DNA from: Pelomonas cellulosilytica
Lineage (GTDB): Bacteria > Pseudomonadota > Gammaproteobacteria > Burkholderiales > Burkholderiaceae_C
NCBI RefSeq assembly: GCF_021353265.1
Contig: NZ_JAJTWU010000006.1
Coordinates: forward strand, 62,001 to 126,000
DNA length: 64,000 nucleotides
Direction of reading: 5' to 3'
The position numbers and the translations under genes were made by a program. Positions within the stretch are counted from its first letter, which is position 1, and each line of letters starts with the position of its first letter. This document shows positions 25,524-34,119 of this stretch, in pieces. The notes beneath the pieces are model-generated. The model was not told the DNA's origin. It saw only the letters and a program-made list of their open reading frames with translations, and did no database searches.

Positions 25524-26545
25524 CTGAACCCCGACTGACTTCCCTCTCCCACGGCGGCGGCTGCGGCTGCAAGATCGCGCCGGGCGTGCTGTCTGAAATC
25601 CTGCGCGCCAGCGGCGCGGCCAGCGTCGTGCCGCCGGAGCTGCTGGTGGGCATCGAGACGTCCGACGACGCCGCCGTCTACCGGCTCAACGACGAGCAGG
25701 CGCTGATCGCGACGACGGATTTCTTCATGCCCATCGTCGACGACCCGTTCGACTTCGGCCGCATCGCCGCGACGAACGCGATCAGCGATGTCTACGCGAT
25801 GGGCGGTCGGCCCATCCTGGCGCTGGCCCTCGTCGGCATGCCGGTGGCGCAGCTGTCAACGCAGACCATCGGCCGCATCCTCGCCGGCGGCCAGGCGGTG
25901 TGCGCGGCGGCAGGCATTCCGGTGGCCGGTGGGCACACGATCGACTCGGTCGAGCCTATCTACGGCCTCGTCGCGCTGGGCCTCGTGAACCCGGGCCGCG
26001 TCAAGCGCAACGCCGGCGCGCAGCCGGGCGATGTGCTCGTCCTGGGCAAGCCGCTGGGCGTAGGCATCTACTCAGCCGCGCTGAAGAAGGGCGCGCTGGA
26101 CGACGCCGGCTATGCGCAGCTGATCGCCAGCACGACGAAGCTCAACACGCCCGGTGCGGCGCTGGCCGCGCTGGACGGCGTGCATGCGCTGACGGACGTG
26201 ACCGGCTTCGGCCTTGCCGGCCATGCGCTGGAGATGGCGCGCGGCAGCGGCATGAAAGTGTCCATCGACTGGGCACGTGTGCCGCTGCTGCCCGGCGTGC
26301 GGGCGCTGGCGGAGCGAGGCTTCATCACCGGCGCTTCGGGCCGCAACTGGGCCAGCTACGGCAGCGACGTCGACACCGCACTGGCCGACGTCGACCGCGC
26401 GCTGCTGTGCGACCCACAGACCAGCGGCGGCCTGCTGGTGGCCTGCGCGCCGGACGCGCTGGACGCGGTCATGCAGGCCTTCGCGGGCTTCGACGCTGCC
26501 GTCATCGGCCGCGTCAAATCCGGCAGCGGCCTCAGCGTGGGCTGA
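25520..26545 (+). CDS. selD: Selenide, water dikinase
   Basis: SelD makes selenophosphate from selenide and ATP for selenocysteine and 2-selenouridine in tRNA. The protein is 341 residues. The Gly-rich catalytic loop GGGCGCKIAP has Cys15 and Lys18, so this is the Cys form; there is no in-frame UGA to suggest selenocysteine. ATTDFFMPIVDDPFDFGRIA and the C-terminal DPQTSGGLLVACAPDAL match the AIRS-like fold. It overlaps mshL by ATGA, which is odd for a metabolic gene, and converges on the beta-helix gene with a 14 bp overlap. selA, selB and mnmH are not in the window. Confidence 0.95.
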   Translation: MTEPRLTSLSHGGGCGCKIAPGVLSEILRASGAASVVPPELLVGIETSDDAAVYRLNDEQALIATTDFFMPIVDDPFDFGRIAATNAISDVYAMGGRPILALALVGMPVAQLSTQTIGRILAGGQAVCAAAGIPVAGGHTIDSVEPIYGLVALGLVNPGRVKRNAGAQPGDVLVLGKPLGVGIYSAALKKGALDDAGYAQLIASTTKLNTPGAALAALDGVHALTDVTGFGLAGHALEMARGSGMKVSIDWARVPLLPGVRALAERGFITGASGRNWASYGSDVDTALADVDRALLCDPQTSGGLLVACAPDALDAVMQAFAGFDAAVIGRVKSGSGLSVG

Positions 26546-28382
26546 CGGCCGGCAATGCGCCGGGCAGGTGGCGAGCTTCCGGCCAGCCCAGCAGCCGGCG
26601 CAGTTCCGGCGAGACAGGCAGCGGCTGCACGCCGTCCGGCACGCGGGCCAGTTCGAAGCGGCGCAGCTCGACGCTGCGGAAGACGGTGCCGTCATCGCCG
26701 ATGAACGCGCGACCCACGGCCTCGACGCCTGGCACGCCCTGGCGGAACTCCTCCAGCGTCGCGTACGTCGCCTGGCAGGCACTGCCGGTGACGGGCGCCC
26801 AGCTCACCAGCGGCTGGCCGGTGCCGGCACGCAGGTAGACGTTGCCGTCCACGCGCGTGGACGGCGCCTGCGTGACCTGGCCGCAGGTGACGGGGGCCTG
26901 CTCGAAGCGCAGCAGCGGGCCCTTGACGCTGGCATCAGCCACCAGCAGGTTGCCCTCGAAGACATGGCCCACGCGCTCGTTGACGTCCGGCCCGGTCTGC
27001 GGATGCCAGCCGAAGTGGTCGCCCTGCGCGCTGCGCTCGTTGCGATCGATCAGCACCTGCGAGTTGACGAACGTGTTGTGCAGCACCTTGGCGCCCGCGC
27101 TGTTGAGGATGCGCACGCCCTGCTGGTTGTTGACGAACACATTGCCGGCGACGGTGATGCCTTTGCTGATCTCGAAGAACAGCCCGGCCATCGCGCCCTC
27201 GACGTAGTTGTTGACGAAGACGCCGTCGATGTTGCCCACGTCGTACCAGACGCCGTTGGAGTACGGCTGCTCGACGATGAGGTTGTCGCGCACCGTCACG
27301 CGGTAGCTCTGGTTGAAGATCTTCACGGCCGATGGGTAGTAGCCGGTGAGCTTCTCGACGTTGTTGCGGCGGATCAGGTTGCGCTCCAGCAGCGCGTCGG
27401 ACGAGCCGATGACGTAGATGCCTTCCGTGCCCGTGTCGCTGATGAGCGAGTTGCGGATGACGAGCTTGTCGCCACGGAAGTAGCCGGCCACGCGCGAGCA
27501 GTGGCTGATGGTCACGTTCTCCAGCAGCGTGCCGACGACCTCCTTGCCATGCGCGCTCTCGGGCGACGGGCCGACCGGGTCATCAGTGGGCTCCTCCGAG
27601 ACGGGCGTCGACGGCTTCTTGCCCTCGATGTCGATGGCGCGGTAGGCGTACTGCGTGAACGTCAGGCCGCGCAGCTGCGGACCGATGCGGTCCGGCGCCT
27701 TGCCGTTAACCGGCCGCGACGGCCGGTGCAGCGCGATGTCGTGCGCCGTGATCTCGACGGTGCGGCCGGCCGGGTTCACGCCGATGTAGACGTAGCCCTT
27801 GTCGTAGTCGACGTAGAAGCTCTTGCCGCCAGCCAGTTCACCCTCCCAGCCCGCCGAGGCTAGCGCTTCGCCGTCGACGAACACCATGTCGTTGTTGAAG
27901 CGGTGCAGCGGTGTCTTCGTGCCTTCAAGCTTGCGCTGCCACCAGCCGAGCGGCCCGGCCGGGAACAGCGTGGCCCATTTCGTGCGCCAGACGCCATGAG
28001 GCAGCGCCTCCCAGTCGGCGGCCACGCGCGTGCCCTTGAGCACCGGCTTCTCGTCCAGGTAGGGCTGGATGGCGATGCCCTGGTTCAGCTCAAGCCCACC
28101 GGTGCGGTAGGTGCCGCCGCGCATGACGATGACGTCGCCGGTGACGACGCGGGCGATGGCCGCCTCGATCGTCGTCGGCGCATTCAGCTGCGTGCCGGCC
28201 GCGTCGGCCTGGCCGTCGGGCGCGACGTAGTAGACATGGGCCGCCTTGGGCACGGCATAGCGTTGCGGCACGGGGCCGTAGGGACCGCCGGACGGCTGTG
28301 CAGTGGCGGGGCCGGCGAGCCAGGGCGCGGCCAGCAAGCCGAGGGCAGCGGCCCAGCGGCGGATTCGGAAGGGGGTGGTCAA
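26532..28382 (-). CDS. Secreted right-handed parallel beta-helix protein
   Basis: Exported protein of about 616 residues. The signal peptide RRWAAALGLLAAPWLAGPA ends near AQ; the body begins AHVYYVAPDGQADAAGTQLN and has beta-helix (PbH1) runs such as LLENVTISHCSRVAGYFRG, LERNLIRRNNVEKLTGYYP and VFVNNYVEGAMAGLFFEIS. The fold is used by polysaccharide lyases and hydrolases; no catalytic family can be assigned. I prefer a TTG start at 28382, with GGAG six bases upstream and an ordinary signal peptide; ATG 28415 would add 11 residues and sit only 6 bp from the palindrome. Transcribed downstream of EamA. Confidence 0.82.
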   Translation of the reverse strand: MTTPFRIRRWAAALGLLAAPWLAGPATAQPSGGPYGPVPQRYAVPKAAHVYYVAPDGQADAAGTQLNAPTTIEAAIARVVTGDVIVMRGGTYRTGGLELNQGIAIQPYLDEKPVLKGTRVAADWEALPHGVWRTKWATLFPAGPLGWWQRKLEGTKTPLHRFNNDMVFVDGEALASAGWEGELAGGKSFYVDYDKGYVYIGVNPAGRTVEITAHDIALHRPSRPVNGKAPDRIGPQLRGLTFTQYAYRAIDIEGKKPSTPVSEEPTDDPVGPSPESAHGKEVVGTLLENVTISHCSRVAGYFRGDKLVIRNSLISDTGTEGIYVIGSSDALLERNLIRRNNVEKLTGYYPSAVKIFNQSYRVTVRDNLIVEQPYSNGVWYDVGNIDGVFVNNYVEGAMAGLFFEISKGITVAGNVFVNNQQGVRILNSAGAKVLHNTFVNSQVLIDRNERSAQGDHFGWHPQTGPDVNERVGHVFEGNLLVADASVKGPLLRFEQAPVTCGQVTQAPSTRVDGNVYLRAGTGQPLVSWAPVTGSACQATYATLEEFRQGVPGVEAVGRAFIGDDGTVFRSVELRRFELARVPDGVQPLPVSPELRRLLGWPEARHLPGALPAVSPR

Positions 28383-28421
28383 TGCAGTCTCCGTTACTTT
28401 CACCGCGCCGGCCACCCAGAA

Positions 28422-28433
28422 GGTAGCGCTACC
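28422..28433. promoter_or_regulatory. LacI-type operator palindrome
   Basis: GGTAGCGCTACC is a perfect 12-bp palindrome with the central CG typical of LacI-family operators. It lies 39 bp upstream of the TTG start of the beta-helix gene, inside the EamA/beta-helix gap. No LacI-family regulator is encoded in the window. Confidence 0.55.
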
Positions 28434-28459
28434 AGCCGCGGGGCCCGCACGCTACCACG

Positions 28460-29341
28460 TCACCGCGGCCGCGGGCCGACCACCCCCAGCGCCAGCGCAA
28501 TGCCCACCAGCACGACGGCGCCGCCGGCCACCATCTGCGCCGTGACGCCCTCGCCCAGGAACAGCGCGCCCCACAGCATCGCGAACAGCGGGATGAGGAA
28601 GGTCACCGACACCGCATTCGTCGGCCCCACGCGGCTCATCAACCGGAAGTACAGGACGTAGGCCAGCGCCGTGCACAGCCCCGCAAGCGCGACCGCGCTG
28701 CCCCAGGCGATGCCGCCGGGCAGCGCCGCCGGCCGCAGCCAAAGTGCCGGCACCGCGAGCAGCAGCGCCGCCGCGATCTGGCTGCCGGCGGCCACGGCCA
28801 GCGGCGGCACGCCACCGAGCATCCGTTTTGTCGCGTTGGCCGCGATGCCGTAGCACAGCGTCGCCATGGCGCAGGCCAGCACGGCCCAGAAACCGCCGTG
28901 GTCTGCGCCCGGCTTGAAGCTGGCCTTGTCCCACGCCAGGAACGCCACGCCGGCAAAGCCGATGACGAGGCCTGCAACCCGCCACCGCGTCAAGCCCTGG
29001 CGCAGCCAGACGAAGGCGACGACGGCCGTCCACAGCGGCGTCGTCGCATTGACAATGCTGGACAGCCCCGCCGTGATGGCCAGCGCCGCGAATGAGAACA
29101 GCGCGAACGGGATGGCGCTGTTCAGCGCCCCCACCAGCAGCAGCCCGCGCCAGTGCGTGCGCAGCACGGCCAGCTGGCCGCGGCGGGCAAGCAGCGGCAG
29201 CAGCATCAGGCTGGCCAGGCTGACACGCACGGCAGCCAGTGGCACCGGGCCAAAGTCCGGCGCGCCAAGACGCATGAACAGGAAGGACGCACCCCACAGC
29301 GCCGCCAGCAGCGTCAACTCGGCCAGGTCGAAGGCCTTCAT
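28460..29341 (-). CDS. EamA/DMT family transporter
   Basis: Inner-membrane protein of 293 residues with about ten hydrophobic segments forming two EamA repeats: the first opens with [20 protein letters not shown], the second with [20 protein letters not shown] and ends [19 protein letters not shown]. Family members export amino acids, purines or other metabolites; the substrate cannot be read. ATG 29341 overlaps the ogt stop (ATGA), so it is probably co-transcribed with the alkylation-repair genes. Confidence 0.92.
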   Translation of the reverse strand: MKAFDLAELTLLAALWGASFLFMRLGAPDFGPVPLAAVRVSLASLMLLPLLARRGQLAVLRTHWRGLLLVGALNSAIPFALFSFAALAITAGLSSIVNATTPLWTAVVAFVWLRQGLTRWRVAGLVIGFAGVAFLAWDKASFKPGADHGGFWAVLACAMATLCYGIAANATKRMLGGVPPLAVAAGSQIAAALLLAVPALWLRPAALPGGIAWGSAVALAGLCTALAYVLYFRLMSRVGPTNAVSVTFLIPLFAMLWGALFLGEGVTAQMVAGGAVVLVGIALALGVVGPRPR

Positions 29342-29829
29342 GCCGCGCCGCCCTCCAGCGCCAGCAGCGCCTGCTTGCGCGCCAGCCCGCCGGCATAGCC
29401 GGTCAGCGAGCCGTCGGCGCCGATGACACGGTGGCAGGGAATGAGGATGGAGATCGGGTTGCGGCCCACGGCCGCGCCGAGCGCCCGAGCCCCCTGCGCG
29501 CGGCCAAGCCGCTCGGCTAGGCGGCCGTAGGTGGCCGGCGTGCCGGGCGGGATGTCGAGCAGCGCCTGCCACACCGCGCGCTGGAACGCCGTGCCGGCCG
29601 GGTCCAACGGCGGCAATGTGAACGACTGTCCGCCGAAGTAGGCGGCCAGCGCGTCGGCCGTGGCGGCCAGCACCGGGTCGGCGCCGTCGTCCACGGGCAC
29701 GTCCAGCGGGCCGGGGTGGTGCTTCTGGTCGTCGAACCACAGGCCGGACAGGCCCGTGGCACTACGCGCTGCCGTCAACGGCCCCAGCGGCGTGGCGATA
29801 CGGCGTTGCAGCCGGTGATGCAGGGTCAT
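29338..29829 (-). CDS. ogt: Methylated-DNA-[protein]-cysteine S-methyltransferase
   Basis: Suicide repair protein of 163 residues that removes O6-alkyl groups from guanine. The active-site block [20 protein letters not shown] has the acceptor Cys132; the helix-turn-helix with the Arg finger appears as [20 protein letters not shown]. The start ATG 29829 overlaps the ada-alkA stop. Together with that fusion it covers O6-alkylguanine, phosphotriester and N3-alkyladenine damage. Confidence 0.96.
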   Translation of the reverse strand: MTLHHRLQRRIATPLGPLTAARSATGLSGLWFDDQKHHPGPLDVPVDDGADPVLAATADALAAYFGGQSFTLPPLDPAGTAFQRAVWQALLDIPPGTPATYGRLAERLGRAQGARALGAAVGRNPISILIPCHRVIGADGSLTGYAGGLARKQALLALEGGAA

Positions 29830-31265
29830 GCGTGTCTCCAGAGATGCAGCACGGCGTAGCTGCGGAAGGGCCGGTAGCGCTCCGCGGCCTCCAGGTAGGC
29901 CTTGGGCGAGAGGGGCCCGCCGGCACCGAGTGCCTTGCGCAGCACCACGTCGCCGGGCGGGAAGGCATCGGGCCAGCTCCAGCCACGCATCAGCATGTAG
30001 CTGGCTGTCCACGGGCCGATGCCGGGGATCTGCGTGAGCGCCTCCGCGGCCGCCTCCGGCGGGCCCTCGCGCCGGGCAAACGACAGCTGCGGCCAGGCCT
30101 GCGCCAGCGCGACGAGGCTGTCGGCGCGGCGGCCGATGATGCCGAGCGACGCGATCTCGTCCCGCGTCGCGGCGGCGATGCGCTCGGGCGTTGGGAACAG
30201 CCGGCCGCAGCCTTCGGGCGCCTCGGCCAGCGGCTCGCCGAACCGCTCGACGAAGCGGCCCGCCAGGGTGCGCGCCGCGGCTACCGTCACCTGCTGGCCC
30301 AGCACGGCGCGCACGGCTAGCTCGAAGCGATCCAGGCAGCCCGGTAGCCGCTGGCCAGGCACGGCACCGTCGCCCAGCGCGGCGGTGATGGCGGCAGGGT
30401 CGGCGTCCAGGTCCAGCCAGCGGCGCACCAGCGGAAGCAGCGAGCCCACTGCCGGCCACAGCTCTGGTGACAGCGACACACCCGCCTCGCCCGGCTTGTC
30501 GAAATCCACGCGCAGCCAGCCGGCATGGCGCCGGCCCGCATGCACCAGCGCCACGGTCCGCGTGATAGCGCCCTGCTCCACCCGCTCGACGCCGGCCACG
30601 GCCCGCGGCGCCAGGAAGTCCAGCACGCCGGCCGCGTCGTAGGGCTCTCGGTAGCCCAGCCGCAAACGAGATGCCGGCGGCGCGGTGCTGCCCTCGCGGC
30701 GCAGCGCCGTGGGTTGCAGGCGGTAGTGCTCCAGGAAGGCCGCGTTGAAGCGGCGCAGGCTGGCGAAGCCGGCCGCAAACGCAACCTCCTGGACGGCCAG
30801 CGTGCTGTCGGTCAGCAGGGCCTTGGCCAGCAGCAGGCGCCGTGTCTGCAAATATTGCAATGGCGATACGCCATGCTCTGCCTGAAAGATGCGCCGCAGG
30901 TGGCGGCTCGTGATGCCCAGGTGCCTCGCCAGGTCCTCGACGCTGGCGTCGGCGTCGTCGCAGGAGTCCAGCCACGCGGCGGCCTGCTGGGCCAGCGTCC
31001 GCGAGGCGTCCATCGTCGTCCACGGCAATGCGCGCGGCGCGAGCTCCGGCCGGCACTTCATGCAGGGGCGAAAGCGCTCGGCCTCGGCCTGCGCGGCGGT
31101 CGCGAAGAAGCGGCAGTTCTCACGCCGCGGTAGACGCACGCGGCAGACGGGGCGGCAGTAGATGCCGGTCGACGTGACGCCCACGTAGAGCCGGCCGTCG
31201 AAGCGTGCGTCATGCGCCTGCAGCGCGGCGTAGGCGGCGTCGGGTGGGAGGGTGTCGATCAGCAT
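29826..31265 (-). CDS. Ada-type methyl-sensor/AraC regulator fused to AlkA 3-methyladenine glycosylase
   Basis: Multidomain protein of 479 residues. Residues 1-80 form the Ada zinc/methyl-phosphotriester domain with all four Cys (37, 41, 68, 71; TGIYCRPVC and PCMKC). About 85-185 is an AraC-type DNA-binding region (SVEDLARHLGITSRHLRRIF). About 190-479 is AlkA: AVRAVLGQQVTVAAARTLAG, the HhH LTQIPGIGPWTASYMLM and catalytic Asp439 in PPGDVVL. It senses methylation damage, activates transcription and excises alkylated bases. The O6-methyltransferase role is supplied by the overlapping ogt gene. Confidence 0.95.
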   Translation of the reverse strand: MLIDTLPPDAAYAALQAHDARFDGRLYVGVTSTGIYCRPVCRVRLPRRENCRFFATAAQAEAERFRPCMKCRPELAPRALPWTTMDASRTLAQQAAAWLDSCDDADASVEDLARHLGITSRHLRRIFQAEHGVSPLQYLQTRRLLLAKALLTDSTLAVQEVAFAAGFASLRRFNAAFLEHYRLQPTALRREGSTAPPASRLRLGYREPYDAAGVLDFLAPRAVAGVERVEQGAITRTVALVHAGRRHAGWLRVDFDKPGEAGVSLSPELWPAVGSLLPLVRRWLDLDADPAAITAALGDGAVPGQRLPGCLDRFELAVRAVLGQQVTVAAARTLAGRFVERFGEPLAEAPEGCGRLFPTPERIAAATRDEIASLGIIGRRADSLVALAQAWPQLSFARREGPPEAAAEALTQIPGIGPWTASYMLMRGWSWPDAFPPGDVVLRKALGAGGPLSPKAYLEAAERYRPFRSYAVLHLWRHA

Positions 31266-31287
31266 GCCGCCAGTCTAGGCAGCGCCC

Positions 31288-31308
31288 CTGCCAGGTTCTG
31301 GCAGTTTT
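31288..31308. promoter_or_regulatory. Inverted repeat upstream of ada-alkA
   Basis: CTGCCAG (31288-31294) and CTGGCAG (31298-31304) form a perfect 7-bp inverted repeat around GTT, followed on the plus strand by TTTT (31305-31308). It could be an intrinsic terminator for plus-strand reading, or an operator in front of the Ada-AlkA gene. Confidence 0.35.
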
Positions 31309-31338
31309 CGGACATGCCGCTGCCGGGCACCCAATCGT

Positions 31339-32067
31339 TCAGTGCAGGTAGCGGCGGCGGAGCTGAGCGACGGTGCCGTCGCTCTCGAGCTGCCGGTAGG
31401 CCGTGATCCATCGCTCCGCCTCGTCGGCGGCCAGGTCTCGCGACGCGGCCATGTAGAGCGTTGCGCCGCCGAGCGTCGTGTGCAGCATGAAGCGGTTGCG
31501 CGGCTGACCGTAGTCGTCCATGGCCGCCTCGAGCATCGGCGTCCCGGCATAGACGGCGTCCAGCATGCCGTGATGCAGGCGCCGCAGCAGATCCCGGTAG
31601 TCCTTGCCCTCGACGATGTTAACGAAGCCGGCTACGCGCAGGTTGGTCGTGAGCAGCGAGCCGCGCAGCACGCCGACACGCAGCTGGCGCAGCGCCGGCA
31701 GATCGAGCTGCTTGGCGCCCGCCCGGCCATAGATGCCGAAGCGCACCGGCATCAGCGGCAGCAGCCACTGGAAGCGGGTCTCGCGGTCCGGCGTGCGGGC
31801 CAGCGGAAAGATGCCGATGTCGGGCCCCTGCTCCGCCATGCGCACGGCGCGAGCCCAGGGCACGTATTGCACCTCGATCGACCGCCCCAGCCGCGCCGCC
31901 ATGGCCATCGCTAGGTCATGCGCATAGCCGCGCGGTCGATCGTCGCCGGCGGAAGCGAAGGGCGGCAGGTCGCCGGCCACCCATTGCAGGCCCGGCTCGG
32001 CCTGCGCGCCGGCGCCCAGCAGCGCGGCTACGGCCAAGACCAGCATGCGGCGGAGCGACGGAGCCAT
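31339..32067 (-). CDS. Periplasmic substrate-binding protein (SBP family 3-like)
   Basis: Exported protein of 242 residues: signal peptide 1-23 (RRMLVLAVAALLGAGAQA), then a two-lobed binding fold with WVAGDLPPFASAGDDRPRGY, DLAMAMAARLGRSIEVQYVP and ADEAERWITAYRQLESDGTV near the end. Such proteins bind amino acids for ABC import or act as sensors; no permease or ATPase gene is adjacent. A GTG at 32097 would start inside the response-regulator stop; ATG 32067 gives a normal signal peptide. Confidence 0.8.
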   Translation of the reverse strand: MAPSLRRMLVLAVAALLGAGAQAEPGLQWVAGDLPPFASAGDDRPRGYAHDLAMAMAARLGRSIEVQYVPWARAVRMAEQGPDIGIFPLARTPDRETRFQWLLPLMPVRFGIYGRAGAKQLDLPALRQLRVGVLRGSLLTTNLRVAGFVNIVEGKDYRDLLRRLHHGMLDAVYAGTPMLEAAMDDYGQPRNRFMLHTTLGGATLYMAASRDLAADEAERWITAYRQLESDGTVAQLRRRYLH

Positions 32068-32093
32068 GGGCGCCGACTCTAGCGCCCCCAGGT

Positions 32094-32849
32094 TCACATG
32101 GCCTTGAACAAATGCACATAGGCGCGGCTGACCGGCAGCTCGCGTGACTGGCCCCTGACGCGCACGAACAGCCGGCTCTGCTCGTCGCGCCGTGTGCCGG
32201 CCAGATGGTCCAGGTTGATGATCGTGGAGCGGTGCACCTGCCAGAAGCGGTCGGGATCCAGCTGGCCGGCCAGCTCGAAGATCGGCGTGCGGATCAGGTG
32301 CTCGGCCGTCGTCGTCTGCACGATGGTGTACTTGTCGTCGGCGTGGAAAAACAGCACATCGTCCACCGGCACCTGGTGCATCAGCTCGCCCTGGCCGGCG
32401 CGGATGTAGCGCAAGCGGACCGGCGCCTGGGCGGCGGCCGGCAGCAGGCGCTTGAGCGTCTCGGCCAGCGCGCTGTCGGCCGTCGTGGACACCTCGCGCA
32501 GCCGCTGCACGCAGGCGGCCAGACGCTCGGCCTTCAGAGGCTTGAGCAAGTAATCCACCGCGCGGGCCTCGAAGGCGTCAACGGCGTACTGGTCGTACGC
32601 GGTGACGAAGACCACACGCGTCCCCCCCTCGATGCCCTGCGCCACTTCCAATCCGGTGAGGCCCGGCATCTGGATGTCGAGGAAAGCGATGTCGGGCTGC
32701 AGCGTGGCAATGGCCTCGGCGGCCTCGATGCCGTTGACGGCGACCTTGACGATCTGCAGCTCCGGCCAGGCCTGCGCGAGCTGGGCCTTGAGGTATTGCG
32801 CGAGGTGCGGTTCGTCGTCGGCGATGAGGGCGGTCGTTGGGGTCTTCAT
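32094..32849 (-). CDS. LytTR-family response regulator
   Basis: Response regulator of 251 residues: receiver domain with acidic pair Asp11-Asp12, phospho-acceptor Asp58 in AFLDIQMPGLTGLEVAQG and Lys in DYLLKPLKAERL; then a LytTR DNA-binding domain (about 140-251) with VDDVLFFHADDKYTIVQT and RFWQVHRSTIINLDHLAG. It is 3 bp after the kinase gene, so the two are a pair. Targets are unknown; the downstream binding-protein gene is a candidate by position only. Confidence 0.95.
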   Translation of the reverse strand: MKTPTTALIADDEPHLAQYLKAQLAQAWPELQIVKVAVNGIEAAEAIATLQPDIAFLDIQMPGLTGLEVAQGIEGGTRVVFVTAYDQYAVDAFEARAVDYLLKPLKAERLAACVQRLREVSTTADSALAETLKRLLPAAAQAPVRLRYIRAGQGELMHQVPVDDVLFFHADDKYTIVQTTTAEHLIRTPIFELAGQLDPDRFWQVHRSTIINLDHLAGTRRDEQSRLFVRVRGQSRELPVSRAYVHLFKAM

Positions 32850-32852
32850 GGG

Positions 32853-33983
32853 TCAGGCGGAAGCGGGGTGGGGAATCTGAATGCGAGCAAGCGTGCCGCC
32901 GCCGTCGCGCGGCAGCAGTTCGAGGCCGGCGGTCGGGCCGAAACGGGCGGTCAGCCGCTCGCGGATGTTGCCAAGCGCGATGCCGTTGCCGCCGCGGCGC
33001 CTGGGGCCGTCCAGCCCCTGGCCGTCGTCGGCCACCTCGATCCACAGGCGGCCGTCGGCTGTACGGGCGCTGACCGAGACCGTGCCGCCGGCAATCGTCG
33101 GCTCCAGCCCGTGATGGATGGCGTTCTCCACCAGTGGCTGCACCAGCAGCGGCGGCACGGCCAGCGCGCCGAGCTCCGCGGGCAGCGACATCGCCACGCG
33201 CAAGCGGTCGCCCATGCGCAGCTGCATGAGCCCGAGGTAGGCTTCCAGCATCGCGAACTCCTGGGCCAGCGTCGTCGCCTCGCCGCGCATCTGGCCGAGG
33301 CTGGCGCGCAGGTAGTCGGTGAAGCGCTCCAGCATCAGTTTTGCGCGTGCGGGGTCGAAGTCGATGAGGCTCTGCACGTTGGCCAGCGTGTTGAACAGGA
33401 AGTGCGGCTCGATCTGGCCCTGCAGCAGCTTGAGTTGCGCCTCAGTGACGCGGGCCTGCAGCTGCTCGCGGTGCAGCCGGGCGCGATAGCGCAGCATCAT
33501 CGCGCCGGAGACGAGCGCCGAGATCAGCAGGAACTGGCGCCAGAACTCCGCGCGGCCCAGCAGGCGGGGCAGCGGTTCGGTCATTTTCCAGACCGTCTCG
33601 ACCAGACTCAAGCCGACGACGACGCCCAGCAGGGCCAGCACGATGGAGAACGACGCGAAGAACAGGCCGTAGCGCCAGTCGCGCAAGCCATTGAGGACAT
33701 CCAGCCACCGCTGCGGCGCGAACCGCTCCAGCCCGCGGTAACCAACGTACTGGCAAAGCGTCACGCAGGCGCTGACCAGCAGGTTGGCGGGCAGTTGGGC
33801 ATGCCACCACGCCGCGGTGCCGAGGTTACCGGCCTGGATGCCGCCGAACACGGCAAAGGACAGGCCGAACGCCAGCATCCACGCAGCGTAGATCACCACG
33901 CGGACGTGCAGGCGGTCGGGGCGCTGCTTCATCAGCGTCCTGCGGCGACGCAAGGCCTGGGTCAACTCTTCTTTGAAGCTCAT
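32853..33983 (-). CDS. LytS-type sensor histidine kinase
   Basis: Membrane histidine kinase of 376 residues. Four hydrophobic segments lie between about 28 and 165; the His_kinase domain has the phospho-acceptor His194 in LQGQIEPHFLFNTLANVQSL, followed by LVENAIHHGLEP (N-box) and VADDGQGL with GGNGIALGNIRERL (G-boxes). ATG 33983 fits the hydrophobic profile better than the longer frame. It is divergent from the phosphomannomutase gene and forms a two-gene operon with the LytTR regulator. Confidence 0.93.
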   Translation of the reverse strand: MSFKEELTQALRRRRTLMKQRPDRLHVRVVIYAAWMLAFGLSFAVFGGIQAGNLGTAAWWHAQLPANLLVSACVTLCQYVGYRGLERFAPQRWLDVLNGLRDWRYGLFFASFSIVLALLGVVVGLSLVETVWKMTEPLPRLLGRAEFWRQFLLISALVSGAMMLRYRARLHREQLQARVTEAQLKLLQGQIEPHFLFNTLANVQSLIDFDPARAKLMLERFTDYLRASLGQMRGEATTLAQEFAMLEAYLGLMQLRMGDRLRVAMSLPAELGALAVPPLLVQPLVENAIHHGLEPTIAGGTVSVSARTADGRLWIEVADDGQGLDGPRRRGGNGIALGNIRERLTARFGPTAGLELLPRDGGGTLARIQIPHPASA

Positions 33984-34055
33984 GGCCGGCGAGTGTAGGA
34001 AGCGTCGGCGGCATGCCCCTTGCATGAGTGACGGATCGACGGCGCGGCCGACGGA

Positions 34056-34082
34056 TGGACAGCCCAGGGGGCTGCCTACAAT
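34056..34082 (+). promoter_or_regulatory. Candidate sigma-70 promoter for phosphomannomutase
   Basis: TGGACA (34056-34061) and TACAAT (34077-34082), spaced 15 bp, lie 37 bp upstream of ATG 34120. The hexamers match well (five of six each); the spacing is short. Confidence 0.45.
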
Positions 34083-34119
34083 CCGCCGCGATTTTCAAAC
34101 CCAGCTTTCGAGGGCATCC

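Noticed and set aside
25520-25600. Selenocysteine form of SelD
   Set aside because: The catalytic position is an ordinary Cys codon; no in-frame TGA.
29873-29884. Third LacI-like site GGTAGCGCTCCG
   Set aside because: It lies inside ada-alkA coding sequence and has two mismatches; treated as background.
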